64,000 nucleotides of DNA, from positions 12,630,539-12,694,538 of the forward strand of contig OX359250.1 in NCBI GenBank assembly GCA_947179485.1, written 5' to 3'. The position numbers and the translations under genes were made by a program. This document shows, piece after piece, positions 10,629 to 20,890 of this stretch. Numbering within the stretch: the first letter of the stretch is position 1; the number at the start of each line of letters is the position of its first letter. The notes below the pieces were generated by a model. It ran no database searches. It was not told where the DNA came from and saw only the letters and a list, made by a program, of their open reading frames with translations. This DNA is from Allacma fusca. Taxonomy: Eukaryota; Arthropoda; Collembola; Symphypleona; Sminthuridae.

Positions 10629-12467
10629 ATGGCACCATCCGCGTTTACAGTTCAAATGAAGCGAATCCTGTCAGAACGCCTGGTCAAAACTCGGGAAAGA
10701 ATTAAGAAAACAGGTAAAAATTATCCGTGATTAGCACCAAGGTGCTAATTCACTAAGGGGCAACGTGACGTGTAATAGGGAGATCGAGTAACGCCAATTT
10801 ACTCCGTGTGTGCAAACTTACAGAACTCAACAAAATGTACTAATTGTACGTGTACCCATATACATAATTAATCTGTGGATTAATGTGGATAAAGCAGACA
10901 ATCATTTATTTACATTTTTTAGAACCAACAACTGAGACATCTAACGACAAATTTTCTAAACAAAATTTAATTTAAATACAAAGTCACACGACAGGTGGTG
11001 CTTCCAGTACCTCCCAGTTTGGGCATATATGTTCTACTGTGTGTTTATACGTGACCTCTTTTAATTTGCTGAGGTCAAACGGATGAACCATCTCCTCCAA
11101 AAGTAATAGGCTCTTTTCATTTATCAGATCTTTCCTTATAAAAAATGGAATTTCCTGATCTCATTGGTCCGGCAATTATCGTGTTTACGGATAACCAGAG
11201 AAACACATAATGACATCCCCCAGAGGGACTATCATTTCACTTTGCCCCTAAAAATGTCATGTGTAGGGATATAAATAAAAATAAATTCGGTATCGGATTT
11301 GAGATATCACCGAAGTGTTTGTAATTAATCCATGGTGGAAATATTCTGGCTAGATTACCTCAAACATCGGGCGTCCTTGTTGTCAGCGTTGTCTACGCAG
11401 TTAAACTTGGAGGAGTATTCATTTGAAGACGACAAACCTTACCTGCTTGATCCGAAGGGTAAAAATCAAGAGGCGGCACTAGATGTGACTGCCTTGGACC
11501 GCTATAACGAAGACATTCGTTATTACAGGAACGTGATTTTGCAAGAATGCCGTCGCTTCCCGAAAAAGTACCTTATAGTAAATATTTATTATATTTACAT
11601 TTAATTATACTTCCCATGAAACAAAGTTAGTGCTGCCACCTATGCCTACATTTCTTTCCATTTCCTCTAATTTAAGATTTGTTTTTAAATTAAGTAATGG
11701 GTTTTTTCTACAATATTCGAATAATTTATCTCGTATAAATAATGTATTCATGATTGCAAAACAGAGCAGCAATTTCTGGGCGTCAGCTGCAAGTAATAGC
11801 AACAGCAATTTCACGACTTTGCCGCACTGCCTACTACGGAACTCATAAAGCCCGTATGTTGGCCTCTGAAATTATTCCACTGCTCGTGTGGATACTAAAT
11901 GAGGATGATTTGCCATATGGACTGCACGTAATAGTACTCCGCAGTATTGGAGAACTTCTTTACGACTCATTAGAATTGAAAAAGCAGGTTAACACACCCT
12001 TAGACTCATAAATTCATTTCATCACTTTGAGTTAGAGTGCTGGAAAGTACTTAACAGTAAAAATGTATTCACTTTTATTTCCTTTAGTTTGTGGAGCAGA
12101 ATGGAGTCAAGGTCTTGTGTCACTTAATGATAAATATTCCTTGTAACCTGAATCTATCTCAAATTGCTGTGTATGTCCTGGCAATGGCTGCTATTGGCTG
12201 TGCGGAAATTATTATAGAAGTAACATTACTCTTATATAGTCTATCTAATTTTTGTCAAATAATCCTTTCCTCGTTTGTCAATTAATGCTCTTTCTTTAAA
12301 TGTCCCGAAAGGCTAGAAAACAACGAGATATAGAAGAAGTCGTAGGAGAAATGGCCTTTGAGTACTACTGGATCGACTGGCCTGTAAATTTTGGAATTAT
12401 TCTACAAGGGCTATTATTTGGTCCGAATTCTATTTCTCCCATCGTTGAACTCTTCCAGTTTGTATGA
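10629..12467 (+). CDS. putative armadillo-like helical protein, five exons (269 aa)
   Basis: Model built by hand: exons 10629-10713, 11354-11567, 11765-11987, 12088-12219, 12312-12467; introns GT-AG; phases 1, 2, 0 and 0 all join. The start ATG at 10629 has a good context (AAAATGG). The N-terminal 100 residues are basic, then charged (LKHRASLLSALSTQLNLEEY). The middle reads like paired ARM/HEAT helices: QLQVIATAISRLCRTAYYG, EIIPLLVWILNEDDL, GLHVIVLRSIGELLYDSLEL, then NGVKVLCHLMINIP and SQIAVYVLAMAAIGC. Such proteins are usually binding scaffolds. I do not recognise the orthologue and see no catalytic motif. The last exon (FEYYWIDWPVNFG...) ends in a TGA before an AATAAA at 12544-12549. A longer gene with an extra 5' exon is possible. 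Confidence 0.72.
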
Positions 12468-12543
12468 AAATTATTGCATTATTCAATCGTTGTATATAAA
12501 ATATATAAGAAATGCTTTATTAATAATTATAAAAAATTTAAAA

Positions 12544-12549
12544 AATAAA
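12544..12549 (+). promoter_or_regulatory. candidate polyadenylation signal of the armadillo-like gene
   Basis: AATAAA 77 bp after the proposed stop codon, in a very A-rich stretch, so partly expected by chance. Confidence 0.4.
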
Positions 12550-12791
12550 AGATAATAAATAATAATAATTGCCAGCAGCCTGGATTTACACAGAATTACA
12601 TTATATTTGTGCTTTGTGAATTTAGTACATAGATTCATTGTATAGTCACGGAAAAAATAACAGCATTCAAAAATATGAGATAAGTTTCTTGACCCCGGTA
12701 AATTATTGCAACTTTCATAACTTAATTTTTCCGTTGATATTTGACTAATAGTTTTTTAATTTTACTTCTATTACCTTAAATATTTAAGATA

Positions 12792-13417
12792 GGAGCCAGG
12801 CAGGGTGGCTGAGTTGTCAGAGCGTCCCGTTCGTTGCGGCTGGAGTCGGGTTTCGATTCCAGTAAAGCTCTGACACTTTCAAAATAATTTCCCTGCTCTT
12901 TCTATCTTCTACTATAGCTTTGGGTGATGTGAGGAGAAGGGCGTGAAAGGGGCTTGCACTCTGAAGACTGGAACCATGGCCTGGATGCACAAGGGGAACT
13001 AACAGTGCACATCCTTTAGACGGAGAGGAACTAGGAGAAGCTGCCAGAATCTGCATAGCTCGCTAGACATTCCAGTCAAAATGAGCGTCCGTTAATCTCC
13101 TTCACAAACAAACCTCTCCTCCCCAATTACCTCCTACCCTACATTTCCTCGGCTGGAGCAAAGACTTGTGATATACTCCCTCAATGGGAGGAATGGACTG
13201 AGGGGTGTTTGTCCCACTCGTCTAGCTCTGTGCTTACATAAATTAAGGGGATGAAATGTGTACGACACCCTGTACATATGATTCCCAAACACTCTATAAC
13301 CGACGAGAGCCGGTATAAGCTTCTCAGTTGTAACTTCACAAAAAGTTAGAACGAGTGTGGCATGATGACTAAGGGTCAAGTGCAAGAATAAAGCCCATGA
13401 GGAGGGCACCATTATTA
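12792..13417 (+). mobile_element. tRNA-derived SINE, 626 bp, with target-site duplication
   Basis: Bounded by a perfect 16-bp direct repeat TTAAATATTTAAGATA (12776-12791 and 13418-13433). The 5' head carries RNA polymerase III internal promoter boxes: A box TGGCTGAGTTG at 12806-12816, a full match to TRGYnnAnnnG, and B box GTTTCGATTCC at 12850-12860, 10 of 11 against GGTTCGANTCC. The 3' end is a short ATTATTATT-type tail. There is no coding capacity. The long body (about 540 bp past the tRNA head) is unusual for a SINE and may include a second module. The intact duplication suggests a recent insertion. The partner LINE cannot be told. Confidence 0.88.
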
Positions 13418-14546
13418 TTAAATATTTAAGATACATCTGATCGAAAATTACATGGTTAGTAGCTGCGTACACTATTTTTGTCTGAGAAAAATCATTAATT
13501 ACTCATGACAGTTTGTTTCGTGTAGACATTCTGCCTCCTTTACATAATTTTAAATTATTACAATTAAACTGCAATTTGAAACTGCATTTTGAAACTGCAT
13601 TTTGAAACTGCAAATATAAACTGCAAATCGAAACTGCAATTTAAAACTGCAATTTGAAACTGCAATTTGAAACTGTAATTTGAAACTGCATTTTGAAACT
13701 GCATTTTGAAACTGCAAATATAAACTGCAAATCGAAACTGCAATTTAAAACTGCAATTTAAAACTGCAATTTGAAACTGTAATTTGAAACTGCAATTTGA
13801 AACTGCAATTTGAAACTTCAATTTGAAACTGCAATTTGAAACTGTAATTTGAAACTGCAATTTGAAACTGCAATTTGAAACTTCAATTTGAAACCGCATT
13901 TTAAAACTGCATTTTGAAACTGCATTTTAAAACTGCATTTTGAAACTGCATTTTGAAACTGCATTTTGAAACTGCATTTTGAAACTGCATTTTGAAACTG
14001 CATTTTGAAACTGCATTTTGAAACTGCATTTTGAAACTGCAATTTGCAACTACAAATATAAACTGAAATTTGAAACTGCAATTTGAAACTGCAATTTGAA
14101 AATGCCATTTGGAACTGATATTTAAAACTGCAATTTAAAACTGCAATTTGAAACTGTTATTTAAACTGCATTTTGAAACTGCATTTTGAAACTGCATTTT
14201 GAAACTGCAATTTGAAACTGCAAATCGAAACTGCAAATCGAAACTGCAATTTGAAACTGCAATTTGAAGCTGCAATTTGAAACTGCAATTTGAAACTGCA
14301 ATTTGAAACTTCAATTTGAAACCGCATTTTAAAACTGCATTTTGAAACTGCATTTTGAAACTGCATTTTGAAACTGCATTTTGAAACTGCATTTTGAAAC
14401 TGCAACTTGAAACCGCATTTTAAAACTGCATTTTGAAACTGCATTTTGAAACTGCATTTTGAAACTGCATTTGGAAACTGCAATTTGAAACCGCATTTTG
14501 AAACCACAATATAAACTGCAATTATAAAAGGCAATTTGAAACTGTA

Positions 14547-14792
14547 ATAACCTATGTTATGTAAACATATGAAATTAAAAATAACTTAAACCAACCTAAA
14601 AAAGCCTAACCTGAAAAAACCTCACCTAAGATAACCTCATATATTGTAACTAAACCTAATGTAACCTAACCTTATGTAAACTAACCTAATGTAACCTAAC
14701 CAGATGTAATCTAACCTAATGAAAGATGACCTAAACTAACATAACAAAATGCAACCTAAATTAACCTAACCTACGCTTGCGAAAGTTTTTAA
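14547..14792. repeat. CCTAA-rich block A inside the satellite
   Basis: About 245 bp of degenerate AACCTAACCTAATGT-type repeats between 13-bp monomers. CCTAA is the complement of the TTAGG arthropod telomere repeat, so this may be interstitial telomere-like sequence. It starts after AACTGTAATAACCTATG and ends with ACGCTTGCGAAAGTTTTTAAG, boundaries shared with blocks B and C. Confidence 0.75.
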
Positions 14793-14935
14793 GAAACTGC
14801 AATTTAAAACTGCATTTTAAAACTGCATTTTGAAGCTGCATTTAGAAACTGTAATTTGAAACTGCAATGAGAAACTGCAATTTGAAACTGCAATTTAAAA
14901 CTGCATTTTGAAGCTGTATTTTATAGCGTCGACTT

Positions 14936-16977
14936 GAAACTGCAACTTGAAACTGCAATTTAAACTGCAAATTGAAACTGCAATTTAAAACTGCAATTTG
15001 AAACTGCGATTGGAAACTGCAATTTGAAACTGCAATTTGAAACCGCATTTTAAAACTGCATTTTGAAACTGCTTTTTGAAACTGCATTTTGAAACTGCAT
15101 TTTGAAACTGCATTTTGAAACTGCATTTTTAAACTGCATTTTTAAACTGCATTTTGAAACTGCATTTTGAAACAGCATTTTGAAACTGCGTTTTGAAACT
15201 GCGTTTTGAAACTGCAATTTAAAACTGCAATTTAAAACTGCAAATATAAACTGTAATTTAAAACTGCAAATTGAAACTGCAATATGAAACTGCAATTTGA
15301 AAAAGCAATTTGAAAGTGCAATTTGAAACTCAAATTTAAAACTATCATTTGAAATTGCAACTTCAAACAGCAATTTAATGCAGCAATTTCAAACTGGCAT
15401 TTAAAACTGCAATTTTAAACTGCAATTTCAATCTGGAATTTCAAACTAATTTGAAATACTATTTAAACTGCAAATTGAAACTGCATTTTGAAACTGGAAT
15501 TTGAAACTGCAATTTGAAACTGCAATTTGAAACTACAATTTGAAACTGCAATTTGAAACTGCAATTTGAAACTGTAATTTAAAACTATCATTTGAAATTG
15601 CAACTACAAACAGCAATTTGAAGCAGCAATTTCAAATTGGCATTTAAAACTGCAATTTCAAACTGAAATTTAAAACTGCAATTTAAAACTGCAATTTGAA
15701 ACTGCAATTTGAAACTGCAATTTGAAACTGCAATTTGAAACTGCAATTTGAAACTGTAATTTGAATAAGCTATTTAAACTGCAATTTGAAACTGCGTTTT
15801 GAAACTGCAATATAAAACTGCAATTTGAAACTGCGTTTTGAAACTGCAATATAAAACTGCAATTCGAAACTGCAATTTGAAACTGCAATTTGAAACTGCA
15901 ATTTGAAACTTCAATTTTAAACTGCATTTTGAAACTGCATTTTGAAACTGCATTTTGAAACTGCAACTTGAAACTGCAATTTAAACTGCAAATTGAAACT
16001 GCAATTTAAAACTGCAATTTGAAACTGCGATTGGAAACTGCAATTTGAAACTGCAATTTGAAACCGCATTTTAAAACTGCATTTTGAAACTGCTTTTTGA
16101 AACTGCATTTTGAAACTGCATTTTGAAACTGCATTTTGAAACTGCATTTTTAAACTGCATTTTTAAACTGCATTTTGAAACTGCATTTTGAAACAGCATT
16201 TTGAAACTGCGTTTTGAAACTGCGTTTTGAAACTGCAATTTAAAACTGCAATTTAAAACAGCAAATATAAACTGTAATTTAAAACTGCAAATTGAAACTG
16301 CAATATGAAACTGCAATTTGAAAAAGCAATTTGAAAGTGCAATTTGAAACTCAAATTTAAAACTATCATTTGAAATTGCAACTTCAAACAGCAATTTAAT
16401 GCAGCAATTTCAAACTGGCATTTAAAACTGCAATTTTAAACTGCAATTTCAATCTGGAATTTCAAACTAATTTGAAATACTATTTAAACTGCAAATTGAA
16501 ACTGCATTTTGAAACTGGAATTTGAAACTGCAATTTGAAACTGCAATTTGAAACTACAATTTGAAACTGCAATTTGAAACTGCAATTTGAAACTGTAATT
16601 TAAAACTATCATTTGAAATTGCAACTACAAACAGCAATTTGAAGCAGCAATTTCAAATTGGCATTTAAAACTGCAATTTCAAACTGAAATTTAAAACTGC
16701 AATTTAAAACTGCAATTTGAAACTGCAATTTGAAACTGCAATTTGAAACTGCAATTTGAAACTGCAATTTGAAACTGTAATTTGAATAAGCTATTTAAAC
16801 TGCAATTTGAAACTGCGTTTTGAAACTGCAATATAAAACTGCAATTTGAAACTGCGTTTTGAAACTGCAATATAAAACTGCAATTCGAAACTGCAATTTG
16901 AAACTGCAATTTGAAACTGCAATTTGAAACTTCAATTTTAAACTGCATTTTGAAACTGCATTTTGAAACTGCATTTT
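14936..16977. repeat. 1021-bp higher-order tandem duplication (two copies)
   Basis: Copy 1 is about 14936-15956 and copy 2 about 15957-16977. The same irregular monomer order recurs at +1021 (for example GATTGGAAACTGC at 15008 and 16029; AATGCAGCAATTTC at 15377 and 16398). I noticed one clear substitution (CTGCAAATA versus CAGCAAATA near 15239 and 16260). Confidence 0.9.
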
Positions 16978-19900
16978 GAAACTGCAATTTGAAACTGCAA
17001 TTCGAAACTGCCATTTGGAACTGCGATTTAAAACTGCAATTTGAAACTGCAATTTAAAACTGCAATTTGAAACTGCAATTTGAAACTGCAATTTGAAACT
17101 GGAATTTGAAACTGCAATTTGAAACTGCAATTTGAAACTACAATTTGAAACTGCAATTTGAAACTGCAATTTGAAACTGTAATTTAAAACTATCATTTGA
17201 AATTGCAACTACAAACAGCAATTTGAAGCAGCAATTTCAAATTGGCATTTAAAACTGCAATTTCAAACTGAAATTTAAAACTGCAATTTAAAACTGCAAT
17301 TTGAAACTGCAATTTGAAACTGCAATTTGAAACTGCAATTTGAAACTGCAATTTGAAACTGTAATTTGAATAAGCTATTTAAACTGCAATTTGAAACTGC
17401 GTTTTGAAACTGCAATATAAAACTGCAATTTGAAACTGCGTTTTGAAACTGCAATATAAAACTACAATTCGAAACTGCAATTTGAAACTGCAATTTGAAA
17501 CTGCAATTTGAAACTTCAATTTTAAACTGCATTTTGAAACTGCATTTTGAAACTGCATTTTGAAACTGCAATTTGAAACTGCAATTCGAAACTGCCATTT
17601 GGAACTGCGATTTAAAACTGCAATTTGAAACTGCAATTTAAAACTGCAATTTGAAACTGCATTTTGAAACTGCAATTTGAAACTGCAATTTGAAACTGCA
17701 ATTTGAAACTGCAATTTGAAACTGCAATTTGAAACTGCAATTTGAAACTGCAATTTGAAACCGCATTTTAAAACTGCATTTTGAAACTGCATTTTGAAAC
17801 TGCATTTTGAAACTGCATATTGAAACTGCATTTTGAAACTGCATTTTGAAACTGCAAATAAAAACTGCAAATCGAAACTGCAATTTAAAACTGCAATTTG
17901 GAACTGCAATTTGAAACTGTAATTTGAAACTGCAATTTGAAACTGCAATTTGAAACTGCATTCTGAAACTGCATTTTGAAACTGCAATTGGAAAATGCAT
18001 ATTGAAACTGAATTTTGAAACCGCATTTTAAAACTGCATTTTGAAACTGCATTTTAAAACTGCATTTTGAAACTGCATTTTGAAACTGCAATTTGAAACC
18101 GCATTTTAAAACTGCATTTTGAAACTGCTTTTTGAAACTGCATTTTGAAACTGCATTTTGAAACTGCATTTTGAAACTTCATTTTTAAACTGCATTTTTA
18201 AACTGCATTTTGAAACTGCATTTTGAAACAGCATTTTGAAACTGCGTTTTGAAACTGCGTTTTGAAACTGCAATTTAAAACTGCAATTTAAAACTGCAAA
18301 TATAAACTGTAATTTAAAACTGCAAATTGAAACTGCAATATGAAACTGCAATTTGAAAAAGCAATTTGAAAGTGCAATTTGAAACTCAAATTTAAAACTA
18401 TCATTTGAAATTGCAACTTCAAACAGCAATTTAATGCAGCAATTTCAAACTGGCATTTAAAACTGCAATTTTAAACTGCAATTTCAATCTGGAATTTCAA
18501 ACTAATTTGAAATACTATTTAAACTGCAAATTGAAACTGCATTTTGAAACTGGAATTTGAAACTGCAATTTGAAACTGCAATTTGAAACTACAATTTGAA
18601 ACTGCAATTTGAAACTGCAATTTGAAACTGTAATTTAAAACTATCATTTGAAATTGCAACTACAAACAGCAATTTGAAGCAGCAATTTCAAATTGGCATT
18701 TAAAACTGCAATTTCAAACTGAAATTTAAAACTGCAATTTAAAACTGCAATTTGAAACTGCAATTTGAAACTGCAATTTGAAACTGCAATTTGAAACTGC
18801 AATTTGAAACTGTAATTTGAATAAGCTATTTAAACTGCAATTTGAAACTGCGTTTTGAAACTGCAATATAAAACTGCAATTTGAAACTGCGTTTTGAAAC
18901 TGCAATATAAAACTGCAATTCGAAACTGCAATTTGAAACTGCAATTTGAAACTGCAATTTGAAACTTCAATTTTAAACTGCATTTTGAAACTGCATTTTG
19001 AAACTGCATTTTGAAACTGCAATTTGAAACTGCAATTCGAAACTGCCATTTGGAACTGCGATTTAAAACTGCAATTTGAAACTGCAATTTAAAACTGCAA
19101 TTTGAAACTGCAATTTGAAACTGCAATTTGAAACTGGAATTTGAAACTGCAATTTGAAACTGCAATTTGAAACTACAATTTGAAACTGCAATTTGAAACT
19201 GCAATTTGAAACTGTAATTTAAAACTATCATTTGAAATTGCAACTACAAACAGCAATTTGAAGCAGCAATTTCAAATTGGCATTTAAAACTGCAATTTCA
19301 AACTGAAATTTAAAACTGCAATTTAAAACTGCAATTTGAAACTGCAATTTGAAACTGCAATTTGAAACTGCAATTTGAAACTGCAATTTGAAACTGTAAT
19401 TTGAATAAGCTATTTAAACTGCAATTTGAAACTGCGTTTTGAAACTGCAATATAAAACTGCAATTTGAAACTGCGTTTTGAAACTGCAATATAAAACTAC
19501 AATTCGAAACTGCAATTTGAAACTGCAATTTGAAACTGCAATTTGAAACTTCAATTTTAAACTGCATTTTGAAACTGCATTTTGAAACTGCATTTTGAAA
19601 CTGCAATTTGAAACTGCAATTCGAAACTGCCATTTGGAACTGCGATTTAAAACTGCAATTTGAAACTGCAATTTAAAACTGCAATTTGAAACTGCATTTT
19701 GAAACTGCAATTTGAAACTGCAATTTGAAACTGCAATTTGAAACTGCAATTTGAAACTGCAATTTGAAACTGCAATTTGAAACTGCAATTTGAAACCGCA
19801 TTTTAAAACTGCATTTTGAAACTGCATTTTGAAACTGCATTTTGAAACTGCATATTGAAACTGCATTTTGAAACTGCATTTTGAAACTGCAAATAAAAAC

Positions 19901-20114
19901 TGCAAATCGAAACTGCAATTTAAAACTGCAATTTGGAACTGCAATTTGAAACTGTAATTTGAAACTGCAATTTGAAACTGCAATTTGAAACTGCATTCTG
20001 AAACTGCATTTTGAAACTGCAATTGGAAAATGCATATTGAAACTGAATTTTGAAACCGCATTTTAAAACTGCATTTTGAAACTGCATTTTAAAACTGCAT
20101 TTTGAAACTGCATT
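16045..20114. repeat. 2035-bp higher-order tandem duplication (two copies)
   Basis: Copy 1 is about 16045-18079 and copy 2 about 18080-20114. Five separate reading frames recur at exactly +2035 (starting 16071, 16691, 16795, 17379, 17638), and a 215-residue translated stretch is identical. Two differences seen: a T near 18179 where copy 1 has G (CTGCATTTTTAAAC versus CTTCATTTTTAAAC), and CAG versus CTG near 16260/18295. Very recent duplication. Confidence 0.92.
16617..17784. repeat. 584-bp tandem duplication nested in the 2035-bp unit
   Basis: Sequence from about 16617 recurs at +584 (frames starting 16691 and 17275), and the pair is copied again at 18726 and 19310 by the 2035-bp duplication. 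One substitution (AACTGCAATTCG versus AACTACAATTCG near 16878/17462) separates the two 584-bp copies and is itself preserved in both 2035-bp copies. The 584-bp step therefore came first. Boundaries approximate. Confidence 0.85.
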
Positions 20115-20189
20115 TTGAAACTGCAGTTTGAAACCGCATTTTGAAACCACAATATAAACTGCAATTATAAAAGGCAATTTGAAACTGTA

Positions 20190-20420
20190 ATAACCTATGT
20201 AATGTAAACATATTTAATTAAAAATAACTTAAACCAACCTAAAGAAGCCTAACCCGAAGAAACCTCACCTAAGATAACCTCACATATTGTAACTAAACCT
20301 AATGTAACCTAACCTAATGTAACCTAACCAGATGTAATCTAACCTAATGAAACATAACCTGACCTAACATAACAAAATGCAACCTAAATAACCCTAACCT
20401 ACGCTTGCGAAAGTTTTTAA
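20190..20420. repeat. CCTAA-rich block B
   Basis: Homologous to block A, with the same flanks. Contains runs such as ACCTAATGTAACCTAACC. Confidence 0.75.
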
Positions 20421-20569
20421 GAAACTGCAATTTAAAACTGCAATTTAAAACTGCAATTTAAAACCGCAATTTGAAGCTGCGATTTGAAACTGCATTTTTA
20501 ACTGCATGTTTCAACTGCGTTTTGAAACCAAAATATAAACTGTATTATAAAAGGCAATTTGAAACTGTA

Positions 20570-20829
20570 ATAACCTATGTTATGTAAATATATGTAATTA
20601 CAAATAACGTAAAGCAACCTGAAAAAGACTAACCTGAAGAAACCTCACCTAAGATAACCTCACATATTGTAACTTAACCTAATGTAACCTAACCTTATGC
20701 AAACTAACCTAACGAAACCTAACCTAATGTAACCTAACAAGATGTAATCTAACCTAATGAAACATAACCTAACCTAACATAAAAATATAACCTCAATAAA
20801 CCTAACCTACGCTTGCGAAAGTTTTTGAG
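20570..20829. repeat. CCTAA-rich block C
   Basis: Third copy of the same block, 380 bp after block B. It ends with the same GCTTGCGAAAGTTTTT motif before 13-bp monomers resume. Confidence 0.75.
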
Positions 20830-20890
20830 AAACTGCAATTTAAAACTGCAAATTAAAACTGCAATTCAAACTGCAAATTAAAACTGCAAT

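Noticed and set aside
12792-12865. Functional tRNA gene
   Set aside because: A and B boxes are present, but no acceptor stem or anticodon arm can be folded with confidence and the sequence continues as a SINE with its own target duplication.
14547-20829. True chromosome end
   Set aside because: CCTAA blocks are degenerate, short and flanked on both sides by satellite; genes and transposons lie on either side.
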